Notes under the pieces: model-generated | Told to the model about the DNA's origin: nothing | Databases searched by the model: none | Seen by the model: the letters and a program-made list of their open reading frames with translations, nothing else | Assembly: GCA_017472925.1 (NCBI GenBank) | Contig: JAFUNS010000002.1 | Span: 1 to 64,000, forward strand | DNA: 64,000 nt | DNA from: Bacteroides sp. | GTDB taxonomy: Bacteria > Bacteroidota > Bacteroidia > Bacteroidales > Bacteroidaceae | Direction of reading: 5' to 3' | Program-made: the position numbers and the translations under genes | Shown here: positions 8,392-17,639 of the stretch, piece by piece | Position numbering within the stretch: the stretch's first letter is position 1 | Layout of the letters: each line of letters begins with the position of its first letter

Positions 8392-11300
8392 AGCTTACTC
8401 AAATCAATTTCTTTGTAACAAATACGTTCTCTACGCCAGGTATACACCACATGCAGTTTTCCATCCTTTCCTTGAATGATGCTGGGGTATGAATATTGGC
8501 TGATGGGACTATCTTCCAAAACGATTTTCTGCTTCCAGGTGCGACCGTCGTCATCGGAAACGATTAATGCCAAAGGGGTACGCAATCCTTTGGGAGTACC
8601 CGGTATAGTAGCAAAATCATTATATACCACCACATGACGACCGTCTTTCAAGGTGACTGCATCGGTACCCGAATTGTTGTTGGGCAACTCACTCAAGGTG
8701 ACCTTGCTCCATGTATCGCCATTGTCGCTGCTATAGGTCACCGCCAAACGGGCATTCTTGGTTCTTCCCAAGGCCATCAGTCGACCGTCACTCAAGGTGA
8801 GTATACTGGGTTGGATACAAAGAATAGGCTCCGATTCCAACGGACCCACGTATTTCCAGGTCTTTCCATGGTCGTCCGAAATTTCGAAATGGAACTTCCA
8901 CCCACCCGCTTCTGTGCTCGACGGACAAATCATGCGTCCGTTTACATACACCGGTTTGTTCTTGATAGGACCTAAGAAACCTTCGGGCAAAGCAACGGGT
9001 TTACTCCATGATTTCCCGTTGTTCTTTGATGCGATATAGAATCCGCGCCAATCGGATACACCATAACCGATTTTATAGAATAGCATCAGTTTGCCATCCG
9101 CTGTTTGAAAAAGAACCGGATTGTAACAAGGTTTGCGCCATTCTTCATTCACCAACGGTTTGCCTCCTTTGGGAGTAGCGACCATCCAGGTAGGGGAAGT
9201 TAGGTTATCCCCTATAGGAACCGCCGGAGCGGCTTCCTTGGCTCCTCCCATCTCGAGCATAGCAGTGCGATAAAGCTTGGCCCGATCGTCTTTGGTAGTA
9301 CCCGATGTTTCTTTCATCAGGCGGTCTACGATCTTTTCTCTTTGTGCAAACTTCTGCAAATCTTCTTCGCTGAAAGCCTGGCGAGTATACTCCGTATAAA
9401 TGCCATCGGCCACTTGTACGGGAGCGGTCCATTGGTTGGCCCCCTTCGGTTTACGACAAATCCAGATATTGCTATCTGGATTCTTCTCTTTGGTACCTCC
9501 GAAAAAAGCAGCTACCAAATCGCCGTTCTTACACTCTACAAGGGTTGCCCCGTGGCAAGCCGGAAACGGGGCTTCATTGTACAGAAATTCGTCTTTGGTT
9601 ATCGCCGCATGATTCGTTATAATCTCCACCTTGAAACGATGTTTTCCGGAACCTATCTTTTCTATCTTTCCGTTGGGCAGATGTACTTCGGCCGTGGTAT
9701 TGGCGGGGATTTCCACCTCCCACTCTACACGTTGCAAGGTCTTTTTCCAACGGCTTACCACCTTACCGTAAGGAGTACGATAGGAAGCATTCACGAAACT
9801 GATGTCCTGAATATCGAAATCGGGCTTCATTACCATATGCTTATAGCCTACCTTTTCCTTATCGCTACGGATACCTCCCAAGTTTTCGTAACACCAAGGC
9901 AACAAATCGCCCAACAGCATCACATGGTTTCCGCTGTTCATCTTCGGGTCGGCCGTATTTCCGTTCCATAATTCCCAAATGGTGGTAGCCCCTTGTTGGG
10001 CCATGTATCCCCACGAAGGATAGGTATCGTTGGTAGCCAACAAGCAGGCTACATCGGCATGTCCTCTATTTGAGAGTTCACGGAGCAGCCACGAAATACC
10101 GATTACCCCACAACTGATGTGGCCGTTGGCCTTCAGCATGATGTTTGACACGGTGTTCTTTACCACCTCTTCTTCGTATTCTTTGGGTACCATACCAAAC
10201 GCCAAAGGAAGGAGATTGGCAGTAATGGTATTGTTACTATAGAATATGCTATCGGGATAAAGCAGATGTCCCGGTTGCTGGGAGGTTCCCTTCTTTACAT
10301 GAAGGAAACGTTTGTTGAAACCATCGGTCATCTTTTGTTCCAAGTCCTTCCAGAAGGCCTTGTCTTCTTCATAGCCCAACAAATCGGCAAACCGATGCAT
10401 CAATTGCAATACCTTGCAATAATAGGCAGTAGAAATCAAGGCACCATCGGTAATGCGTGTAGAGTCTTTGCTATGAATCAATTCGAGGGATTCGGGCGGC
10501 ATACACCAATCGCCATAACGGTCTTTGGTAATGATATAATCGTCCGTCATGTAATCATCGCGCATATGCTTGAGCCATCGCTTGACATTGGGATACCAAA
10601 GTTCGATGGGCTTCAGGTTGCCGAATTGCGTATAGAGCATTTCCATCGACATAGGAAGTGCAGCCGGCCACGTCATGTTATCCGAATAATAATTCCAATA
10701 CGCAGGTGCCACATCGGGGATACATCCGTCTTCGCGTTGGGCTTCGCAAATGTCGCGCATCCATTTGGCATAGAGCGGACCATTTTCAAAAATGTAGCTT
10801 TCGCCCAAGGAACCCATGGTACGGTCGCCCAACCAAGGTTGACGTTCATTACGTTGGGGACAATCCACCGGCAATCCCTTGTAATTGCCCAAGATGCCCC
10901 AATAGGCGTTGCGATAGACTTGGTTCAAGACCTTATCCGACGATTCGAAAGAACCAATCACTTCCATCTCGTCACTCACCACTTCACCGATAAAGTCTTC
11001 TATCTTCGGATTTTCGTAACCTTTGATTTCCACATAGCGGAAACCATGATAGACAAACGTAGGTCTCCACCACGATCCGTTTTCTTTTCCGTTGCAGATG
11101 TAGGTATCCGTTACCTTGGCATCACGCAAGTTTTCCATGTATAGTTCGCCATTCTTCTGCAAGGTTTCGGCAAAACGAAGGGTGATGGTATGGTTATCAG
11201 CACCTTTTACTTTCATCTTAATCCAACCTACCATGTTCTGACCCATATCCATGATGTACTTGTCGCCCACTTTGACAATGGAGAGCGGCTTGATGGTCTG

Positions 11301-12323
11301 CAATACCTTCATATTGGGTGCCATGGCTCCACGGAGTGTTCCGGTAGGTATGCTTACGCGTTGGGCCAGTTGCCAGGCACTGTCGTCATAGCCTACGGTC
11401 GCCCAATCGCCCAATTCCTTACGGGCATCGTATTCTTCACCATCGTATTCATTGTTGCTACGGATAGGTCCGTCGGCGGTCAGTTTCCATTTCTCATCCG
11501 TAGCAATCGTTTCACGAGAGCCGTCGGTATATTCAACTATGAGGTTCAGACGAAGTTTGGGATAACCGAAGTTGGCTATCTTATAGGGTTTATAATTCTG
11601 ACGAGTGGTATAGAAATGTCCATTACCCAACGCCACCCCAATGGCATTGTCGGATGCCAAGAGCGAAGTGACATCGAAGGTATTATAAAGAATGGTCTTA
11701 CGATAATCCGTTGGAGCCGGAGCCAATACCTGGTCGCCCACCTTTTGTCCGTTGATATAGAGTTCATACAACCCCATCCCTGCAATATATAAAGTAGCTC
11801 GTTTGATTTCCTTCTGCAAAGCGAATTCCTTACGGATGTAGCGGGCACTCAAACGGGCCCATTGACTTTCGTCGTCCCAAGGCATAGCTTTATCGAGACC
11901 TATCCATCTGCCTGTCCACTGACTTTCTTTCAACAAGCCTACTCCCCAAGTAGCGGGTGTGCTCCATGCGGTTTCTCCTTGGGTGGTATAACTCTTTACC
12001 TTCCACCATACCCGTTGATTGGGTTTCAAAGGCAGTCCGTTGTAAGTAATCCATTGCGAGGCATCGGAAGTTACTTTACCCGAATCCCAAAGGTCGGCTT
12101 TCCCCTCTTCCAGTAATTCAAGAGAAGAGGCCACCAACAGATGATAGGCCGTTTGCATCACATCATTCTGGTCGGATTCAAGCATCCAACTCATTCGTGG
12201 AGTGGCAGTATCCAATCCTAAGGGATTCACCATTTGTTCGGTACGCGGATTTGTAACCACAACCGCAGCCTTTATCCAAACAGGTAGTGCTACAAGCAAC
12301 CACCAAGCAATTTGTCTTTTCAT
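8388..12323 (-). CDS. GH78 alpha-L-rhamnosidase fused to BNR sialidase-like domain
   Basis: A 1311-residue exported fusion. After a signal peptide (1-19), residues ~20-898 form a full GH78 alpha-L-rhamnosidase: N-terminal beta domain (NPLGLDTATPRMSW), carbohydrate-binding part (YIAGMGLYELYINGQKVGD), and the (alpha/alpha)6 core with DCPQRNERQPWLGDR, which contains conserved acidic residues, and WELWNGNT. With no second signal peptide, residues ~905-1311 continue as a six-bladed BNR-type propeller: CHGATLVECKNGDLVAAFFGG, FLGPIKNKPV, and Asp-box-like SKNNGKSW, SDDHGKTW, SSDNGDTW and SDDDGRTW. A charged helical insertion of about 75 residues interrupts the propeller after the first blade. The start at 12323 puts the signal peptide first; an in-frame ATG at 12371 lies inside the GH140 gene. 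Rhamnose removal from a pectic side chain is well supported; the substrate of the propeller is unknown. Confidence 0.9.
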   Translation of the reverse strand: MKRQIAWWLLVALPVWIKAAVVVTNPRTEQMVNPLGLDTATPRMSWMLESDQNDVMQTAYHLLVASSLELLEEGKADLWDSGKVTSDASQWITYNGLPLKPNQRVWWKVKSYTTQGETAWSTPATWGVGLLKESQWTGRWIGLDKAMPWDDESQWARLSARYIRKEFALQKEIKRATLYIAGMGLYELYINGQKVGDQVLAPAPTDYRKTILYNTFDVTSLLASDNAIGVALGNGHFYTTRQNYKPYKIANFGYPKLRLNLIVEYTDGSRETIATDEKWKLTADGPIRSNNEYDGEEYDARKELGDWATVGYDDSAWQLAQRVSIPTGTLRGAMAPNMKVLQTIKPLSIVKVGDKYIMDMGQNMVGWIKMKVKGADNHTITLRFAETLQKNGELYMENLRDAKVTDTYICNGKENGSWWRPTFVYHGFRYVEIKGYENPKIEDFIGEVVSDEMEVIGSFESSDKVLNQVYRNAYWGILGNYKGLPVDCPQRNERQPWLGDRTMGSLGESYIFENGPLYAKWMRDICEAQREDGCIPDVAPAYWNYYSDNMTWPAALPMSMEMLYTQFGNLKPIELWYPNVKRWLKHMRDDYMTDDYIITKDRYGDWCMPPESLELIHSKDSTRITDGALISTAYYCKVLQLMHRFADLLGYEEDKAFWKDLEQKMTDGFNKRFLHVKKGTSQQPGHLLYPDSIFYSNNTITANLLPLAFGMVPKEYEEEVVKNTVSNIMLKANGHISCGVIGISWLLRELSNRGHADVACLLATNDTYPSWGYMAQQGATTIWELWNGNTADPKMNSGNHVMLLGDLLPWCYENLGGIRSDKEKVGYKHMVMKPDFDIQDISFVNASYRTPYGKVVSRWKKTLQRVEWEVEIPANTTAEVHLPNGKIEKIGSGKHRFKVEIITNHAAITKDEFLYNEAPFPACHGATLVECKNGDLVAAFFGGTKEKNPDSNIWICRKPKGANQWTAPVQVADGIYTEYTRQAFSEEDLQKFAQREKIVDRLMKETSGTTKDDRAKLYRTAMLEMGGAKEAAPAVPIGDNLTSPTWMVATPKGGKPLVNEEWRKPCYNPVLFQTADGKLMLFYKIGYGVSDWRGFYIASKNNGKSWSKPVALPEGFLGPIKNKPVYVNGRMICPSSTEAGGWKFHFEISDDHGKTWKYVGPLESEPILCIQPSILTLSDGRLMALGRTKNARLAVTYSSDNGDTWSKVTLSELPNNNSGTDAVTLKDGRHVVVYNDFATIPGTPKGLRTPLALIVSDDDGRTWKQKIVLEDSPISQYSYPSIIQGKDGKLHVVYTWRRERICYKEIDLSKL

Positions 12324-12340
12324 AGGTTTCTTTGTTTTAG

Positions 12341-13789
12341 TTATTTTTGTGCATCCGGCAATACACTCCATTCTTTCTTAACATAGTCTTTCGATGCATC
12401 GACGGCAATGAGGACCTGATCGTTACCACTCATGTAACCGCTATCGTGCTGGAAAGTAGTGACGGCATTGTCAAACTCGCCGATATATACCAAAGCACCG
12501 GTCCGGGTATTGTACCACCAAACATTCTTTTTTGTTCCGCTGATTTTGGTCAAATCGATTTGCATGGGTCGACCCGAATAATTGTATACCAACAGATAAT
12601 CTTTGCCACGGGTGGCTATGGCACGGTCGTAACGCTCACCGTTCTTACCGGCAATGACACTCTGGTCGGGGATGCGTTCAAAGAAAGGGAAGCTGAGCAT
12701 CAGGTTCTTCAGATGAATCATCTGATTGAAGCCTGGGTCTTCCAAGGCATCCCACCAAGCTTTCTTCCGTCCATCGGCCCCATAAGCGCCATTCACACCG
12801 GGACGGATGAACTGCATGATTTCATTGTTACCGTAAGTATGACCAAAGGCACCGGCAAAGACCGACCAATAGGCATAGCGACGGACATCGTGCTGATTCC
12901 ATTTGGTATCCTTCACATCGTGAAGACCTTGAGGTATGTTTTCGTAGATGGGTTCGTCGTCAATCACCGGTTTCATGGGTTTGAAGGCGAAGCTCTTCTC
13001 TACATACAACCAGTTGTCTTCTTCCGTATTTTCTTCGATAGGATAATCGCCGTCCCCCTTTCGTTGGCCATAACGACGATGTCCGCTTTGGAACATATTG
13101 AAGTCCAACCAATCGCGGTCGTTGAACCAAGTGGCTGACATGGTACGTCCACGTGGGTGATACGTCATCAGATGGTTGGCATCAGCCTTGCGGATGGTAG
13201 TGGCCAGGGCTTCCCATACTTCGGGTTTTACATCTCCCCGTACATCGCCCCCAATCATCCAAATGATGTTAGGCTTATCCTTGTATCGGTCGGCCAAAAA
13301 TTGTCCATACAACTTCGCTTCTTCCACATTCATCAAGCCGCTCTTTACCAAGCCTCCCCAAATGCATACCATACCAATGTAGATGCCTTTTGAAGCGGCG
13401 GTATCGATGATGTAATCCATGTGGTCCCAATAGCCATACACTCCCTTGCGGTTGATGTTCTTGAAGTTGAAACCATCAATCATGGAGTATTGTCCGTATA
13501 CGTTCATGGAAGGCACTCCATTCAACACTTGTACCTGTACCATATTGTACCCGGCCACACGGCATTTTTCCAAATAATAGGCCACTTCGTCGCGATTGAG
13601 GCGTTGGGGCATCAGCCAGCCGGTTTCGCCTTGCCAGAAGAATGGCGTACCGTCTTCGTGCTTCAGATAACGGTTTTCTTCGGATACCTGTAACTTTCCG
13701 TGTGTCCACGGTATGTATGTTTTTTGGGCGTTAAGGAAGGGAGTGCATCCCATCAGTCCCAACAATACAGTCAATAATTGCTTCTTCAT
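12341..13789 (-). CDS. GH140-like apiosidase (DUF4038 family)
   Basis: A 482-residue exported enzyme with a signal peptide (about 1-21, ends LNAQ). The TIM-barrel part resembles the apiosidase-like DUF4038 family that includes GH140, known from Bacteroides thetaiotaomicron to remove apiose-linked side chains of rhamnogalacturonan-II. Visible pieces are PFFWQGETGWLMPQRL near 50, NMVQVQVLNG, IIWMIGGDVRG near 180 and KPVIDDEPIYENI near 270, the last two carrying candidate catalytic acids. The final ~90 residues (YLLVYNYSGRPMQIDL, WWYNTRTGALVYIG) match the small beta domain usually fused to this family. The start at 13789 gives a clean signal peptide; four residues upstream there is an alternative ATG. 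The 17-bp gap to the GH78 gene supports one operon. Family call strong, apiose specificity inferred. Confidence 0.8.
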   Translation of the reverse strand: MKKQLLTVLLGLMGCTPFLNAQKTYIPWTHGKLQVSEENRYLKHEDGTPFFWQGETGWLMPQRLNRDEVAYYLEKCRVAGYNMVQVQVLNGVPSMNVYGQYSMIDGFNFKNINRKGVYGYWDHMDYIIDTAASKGIYIGMVCIWGGLVKSGLMNVEEAKLYGQFLADRYKDKPNIIWMIGGDVRGDVKPEVWEALATTIRKADANHLMTYHPRGRTMSATWFNDRDWLDFNMFQSGHRRYGQRKGDGDYPIEENTEEDNWLYVEKSFAFKPMKPVIDDEPIYENIPQGLHDVKDTKWNQHDVRRYAYWSVFAGAFGHTYGNNEIMQFIRPGVNGAYGADGRKKAWWDALEDPGFNQMIHLKNLMLSFPFFERIPDQSVIAGKNGERYDRAIATRGKDYLLVYNYSGRPMQIDLTKISGTKKNVWWYNTRTGALVYIGEFDNAVTTFQHDSGYMSGNDQVLIAVDASKDYVKKEWSVLPDAQK

Positions 13790-13824
13790 ATTTTTGTACA
13801 TTTACTAGTTTCTCAATATTATAA

Positions 13825-13905
13825 TTTGTCATTTTAAACGAAGTGAAAAATCTGTATTCAACAAATATATGTAAACAGATCCTTCGTTTCATTCAGGATG
13901 ACAAA
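13825..13905. repeat. Palindromic REP-like element between two operon genes
   Basis: TTTGTCAT...ATCTGT (13825-13853) and ACAGATCCTTCG...GGATGACAAA (13875-13905) form an imperfect inverted repeat. The right arm is the same interspersed repeat as 315-350 and 1633-1662. It extends into the upstream gene and supplies its last codons and stop. Confidence 0.75.
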
Positions 13906-16900
13906 ATAAAGCATCCACCACCAACCGTTGTAAAGAAGGTGCATGCGCCACTTTCTTACCATCGACCAAGAGATGGAAACCTTTACCGATGTGATAGCGG
14001 TCGCCATCTTCATCCCACACAATGGTAAGGATATGACCGTGATACAACACGTTATCCAAGCAGAACCATTTCCATTGGCCCGAAGGTAACAACGGATTCA
14101 CTTCGATGGTGTTATCCATACGTGGTCGTAAGCCTATCAAACCCGTAATTATCAAATCATTGAAGGTGGAATGGTTGTAATAGCGCGAGCGTTCCTGATC
14201 GCCTTTAAGCCAATAGCCGGTCACTTCATCCAAATACTCACCGATGTATGGGCGACCGCGATGGTGTTGCAACTCTACATACAGTTCCATCTGACGGAAA
14301 TAAAGGCTATCGGTCAGCACTGTTTGTGGATAATCGTTCATGAAATTGGCCATAGCGGTCAGCGTTTGCGAAGTGGCAAATGGCCAAACGGCTCCATCCC
14401 ATTCGCACTTCCCTACTCCATGAGTACGGAATTCGGGATGCCGACGTTCGGCAGTGGTCAGTCCATACGGTGCCGAGAATCCTTTTTCATCGGCTATCTG
14501 TTTCCAGGCTTCTTCGTATATTTTATCGGCATCGGGCAGATTGAAATACCAGGGTAGAAAACCGATGGCTTCACGGACAGCTGCCAATGTATCCCCACGA
14601 AGGGTTTCAAAGAAACCATGCTTTTCGTTCCATAATTTGCCTTGCACCAAAGCTTTCAACGTATCGGCTTTCTGACCATAAGTCATGGCTATGGCTTCAT
14701 CGCCACTCAAAAGGCCCAACATAGTCAGTGCCTTGGCATTTCCATACATATAACTGTTGATGGTGGGACGAGCATATTGTTTCTTTCGTCCGCCACTGAT
14801 GGATTCTTCCATACCGTCTTGCACATCACCCTGCCAATAAAGACCGTTGGGCAATCGGTGGGTAATCTCCCAACGATTATATTCCTGAACCAGGTCGTCT
14901 TTCATATCCAACAAGAAATCCTTATCGCCATTCACCAGATAACGGGCCATCAATGCATCGGGATTCCAGGAACTGAAGTTCATCATCTTCTTCATCGGTC
15001 CCCCTTCATTACCCCGATACCAAGTATGGATAATCTGATTCAGATAGTCCTGATTGTGCAACCACCGACTTTCATAGATGTGATGACCCATGGCACAAGC
15101 AATGAGGTTGTATTGGTCGGCATACGAACGGTTGACCAGGAATTCGGTCATGCCATACCCCACCGGCGTTTCCTTGATATGTTTACGAAGGGTCCACCAA
15201 CGGTAGTAGAACATTTCCTCAAAACTACGTTGCGGGCACTCAAACAAAGGAATGTTTTCCTGCATCCATTCAACCGATTGTTCGTTAGGAATAGCCTGTA
15301 CGATATTCTCATCCTCCATGGTATTGAAATGCTCCACATAATGCTTGTAATCGTTGAATTTCAAAAGAGCAGCCTGGGCATCCGCATCGGTGGACGAGGT
15401 CTTGAAGTGAGCAATGCGGTAAGTACATTCGGGTTCCTGTTCGCCGGCATTGTCGAGGATGCCATACCAATCGGCCGGTGTATCCACAGTAGGATATGTG
15501 CGTTGGCCACCCGTACGAAACATCACCCGTTCGATAGACTTTACAGGAGCGAAGAACATGCGCTGGCCACGTTTCTTTCCGTCAATGAAGACTTGCACCA
15601 TACGGTTGGCTACGGATAATTGTACTTCCACCTGATAGGTCTTATGGGCTTCGTAATCCATATTCTTGCCATAGCGGGCTCCTCCTTTGGTTCGCATCAA
15701 TCCTTCGGCTGTGAGTTCGATGCGTGAACATGCCGTACCATCTTCATCCAAAAATTCTATTTGCAGCAGCCCCTTGTCGTTTTGTTCGGCCATCAGTTCG
15801 AAGGAAACTTTCAGTTCCTTGGAAGCAGGTATCTTCCGTTCGATACGGGCATAGTCAAACAAGTCCTTGTCTTTCATTACCAACCATTTGCCATCGAGCG
15901 ATACAGGTGCCCATTGCAGGGAATAGAGGTTCCATTGCGTCAGTTCATTCAAATGCCGATAGTGCGAGAAATCATCGTTGGCATGCGCCGTAGCGTGTTG
16001 TTGTACAGGTACTGGGATGCGTGTAACCCACATGTCTTCCTTATTCATGCTGTAAGTAATCCACAAATCACCATCGGGTGGTGTTCCATTGCCTTCCTGT
16101 ATACCTCGGGTGTATTGGGGACCGAACGACTTGTAGTTTCCACCGTAGCGCATCGGAGTTATCTCGCCATGCACCAGATTCAGCGTGGTGTATTCCAATC
16201 CGTCCTTACTCAACGAGATACCTAACGGCCAACGGAATTCCGAGGGGTTATACACGGTGGCATAGGTACCATCGCTCAATCGTTGTCCCCATATCTTGGC
16301 ATTGCTGTTGACAAATCCTTTCGCACGTTCTACGGGTTGTTCCCACGTATAACCTCCATCGGCACTGATGGACGTCAAAGCATGTTTCCAAAGGCTGGCC
16401 AATCGTCCATCGGGTAAGGTATAGTCGCAATATGCCTTGTATTCCTTGTGCAACGGAATAAGCGGATCGTTGCGATCGGCTTCTTCCACCCACTGCATGC
16501 GATAACGCGGATTGTCCAATATCTCCTTACAAGCTTGCTTGAAGCCTTTGTCCTTGCTACGGGTATAGTAGGGATACTGCGTATTCTTTTCGTTGAAATC
16601 GTGGTTGTAGTAGATGAAGTAGATAGGGCCCAGAGAACCATCCTTGTAAATCTCTCTCACCACACGACCGATACCATTGCCGTCGTTCGGGTCGTCTTTC
16701 TTGTCAAGAGCTATTCCATAATTACCCATAGCAATCAAACGATTGTCTTTCGACACATAAAACCCTACCCGTTGGTGCATCACCGCATCCAAATCCTTGG
16801 CCTTGTCCGTACGTCCTTCCTTGGTAAATCCGTCGGGTACCCGATAGATGGGGAACAAGGTTTGCGGAGCTGTCCAACGATACCCGTCTTCGGAAGTCAT

Positions 16901-17215
16901 CAAGAATGTTTGAGAAGGCGGCACGTGTTCGTCTTGTGGATCCGACAAATAGTGCATATAGAATTTCCCGTTCCAACAAGCCAGCATCGGTTGGTGGTTG
17001 TAGGTCCATCCGTAACCATTTTCCGGCGTAGGATATTCACGGTTGGCCCGCATCACCTGAATGGCATGCACTCCCACCACGGGTGACAACTGACCATCAT
17101 GATGTGTAGGATTAGATAATTCAGCACCTGTATAGTGAATGCGGTCTTGTGCCTCCACTACTGCAAACGACAATAAAGCAAAAAAGGTAACAAGGATATA
17201 CAATATGTTTTTCAT
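13889..17215 (-). CDS. Two-domain glycosidase resembling GH143-GH142 (BT_1020 type)
   Basis: A 1108-residue exported protein, first gene of the operon. After a signal peptide (1-22, ends VVEAQ), residues ~23-405 look like a five-bladed propeller (GWTYNHQPMLACWNGKFYM, SISADGGYTWEQP, YNPSEFRWPLGISLSKDG). A LamG-like beta-sandwich follows (~430-590), then an (alpha/alpha)6 domain (~630-1050: SSWNPDALMARYLVNGD, GLYWQGDVQDGME, CEWDGAVWPFATSQT, YYNHSTFNDLIITGLIG). Order and length match what I recall of B. thetaiotaomicron BT_1020, a bifunctional rhamnogalacturonan-II enzyme with DHA hydrolase (GH143) and beta-L-arabinofuranosidase (GH142) activities. That identity is from family knowledge, not a search. 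The last residues FCHPE and the TGA come from an interspersed repeat. A good promoter lies at 17236-17267. Confidence 0.72.
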   Translation of the reverse strand: MKNILYILVTFFALLSFAVVEAQDRIHYTGAELSNPTHHDGQLSPVVGVHAIQVMRANREYPTPENGYGWTYNHQPMLACWNGKFYMHYLSDPQDEHVPPSQTFLMTSEDGYRWTAPQTLFPIYRVPDGFTKEGRTDKAKDLDAVMHQRVGFYVSKDNRLIAMGNYGIALDKKDDPNDGNGIGRVVREIYKDGSLGPIYFIYYNHDFNEKNTQYPYYTRSKDKGFKQACKEILDNPRYRMQWVEEADRNDPLIPLHKEYKAYCDYTLPDGRLASLWKHALTSISADGGYTWEQPVERAKGFVNSNAKIWGQRLSDGTYATVYNPSEFRWPLGISLSKDGLEYTTLNLVHGEITPMRYGGNYKSFGPQYTRGIQEGNGTPPDGDLWITYSMNKEDMWVTRIPVPVQQHATAHANDDFSHYRHLNELTQWNLYSLQWAPVSLDGKWLVMKDKDLFDYARIERKIPASKELKVSFELMAEQNDKGLLQIEFLDEDGTACSRIELTAEGLMRTKGGARYGKNMDYEAHKTYQVEVQLSVANRMVQVFIDGKKRGQRMFFAPVKSIERVMFRTGGQRTYPTVDTPADWYGILDNAGEQEPECTYRIAHFKTSSTDADAQAALLKFNDYKHYVEHFNTMEDENIVQAIPNEQSVEWMQENIPLFECPQRSFEEMFYYRWWTLRKHIKETPVGYGMTEFLVNRSYADQYNLIACAMGHHIYESRWLHNQDYLNQIIHTWYRGNEGGPMKKMMNFSSWNPDALMARYLVNGDKDFLLDMKDDLVQEYNRWEITHRLPNGLYWQGDVQDGMEESISGGRKKQYARPTINSYMYGNAKALTMLGLLSGDEAIAMTYGQKADTLKALVQGKLWNEKHGFFETLRGDTLAAVREAIGFLPWYFNLPDADKIYEEAWKQIADEKGFSAPYGLTTAERRHPEFRTHGVGKCEWDGAVWPFATSQTLTAMANFMNDYPQTVLTDSLYFRQMELYVELQHHRGRPYIGEYLDEVTGYWLKGDQERSRYYNHSTFNDLIITGLIGLRPRMDNTIEVNPLLPSGQWKWFCLDNVLYHGHILTIVWDEDGDRYHIGKGFHLLVDGKKVAHAPSLQRLVVDALFCHPE

Positions 17216-17235
17216 GATTCGGTTTCTAATGGATG

Positions 17236-17267
17236 CAAATTTAGGAAATTAAAACCAAAATCACAAA
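17236..17267 (-). promoter_or_regulatory. Promoter of the pectinase operon
   Basis: On the minus strand TTTG (17264-17267), a 20-base spacer and TAAATTTG (17236-17243) match the Bacteroidales -33/-7 consensus. Transcription would start about 15 bases upstream of the ATG at 17215. No operator is evident. Confidence 0.7.
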
Positions 17268-17300
17268 CAAATAGGGCAACACTTTTCCAATGTAGTTGTT

Positions 17301-17308
17301 TACCTTTG
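17301..17308 (+). promoter_or_regulatory. -7 element for the 66-residue protein
   Basis: TACCTTTG matches TAnnTTTG, 36 bases before the ATG at 17344. The -33 region is weak. It is divergent from the pectinase promoter. Confidence 0.5.
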
Positions 17309-17343
17309 TAGTGACTATTCAAAAACAACAAAAAACTACAATT

Positions 17344-17544
17344 ATGGACAGAAAGATAATGACAATGAATGCGGAGAAAGTATTCCGTGCCATGAAGAAA
17401 GGATACCAGTATACACTTGCCAAATTGCAAGAAATAACCACCATTGGTGCCACCGAATTATGTATGGCCTTATTGGTATTGATAAAAGACCAAAAAATCA
17501 AGCAATTCAAAAGCAGCGATGGAGTACAGTACACGTTGGCTTAG
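17344..17544 (+). CDS. Small conserved-looking protein, possible winged-helix fold
   Basis: A 66-residue protein of unknown function. The start at 17344 lies 36 bases past a -7 element. It is cytosolic, with no signal or membrane segment. The pattern TLAKLQEITTIGATELCMALLVLIKDQKIKQF reads as helix-turn-helix-helix followed by a short wing (SSDGVQYTLA), so a mini winged helix is plausible but unproven. Two YTLA motifs bracket the core. It sits between the divergent pectinase operon and mutS2, and could regulate either or neither. Codon use is like that of its neighbours. Confidence 0.6.
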   Translation: MDRKIMTMNAEKVFRAMKKGYQYTLAKLQEITTIGATELCMALLVLIKDQKIKQFKSSDGVQYTLA

Positions 17545-17601
17545 TGGTTCTTCACCCTTAAAAGAATCAAGTCAATGATTGTTGGAACCAAATATCTTTA
17601 T

Positions 17602-17609
17602 TATCTTTG
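17602..17609 (+). promoter_or_regulatory. -7 element for mutS2
   Basis: TATCTTTG, with ATTG 20 bases upstream (17578-17581), matches the Bacteroidales promoter apart from one base. The ATG follows at 17640. Confidence 0.6.
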
Positions 17610-17639
17610 CATCTTATTAAAGCGATTTGGATAACAACT

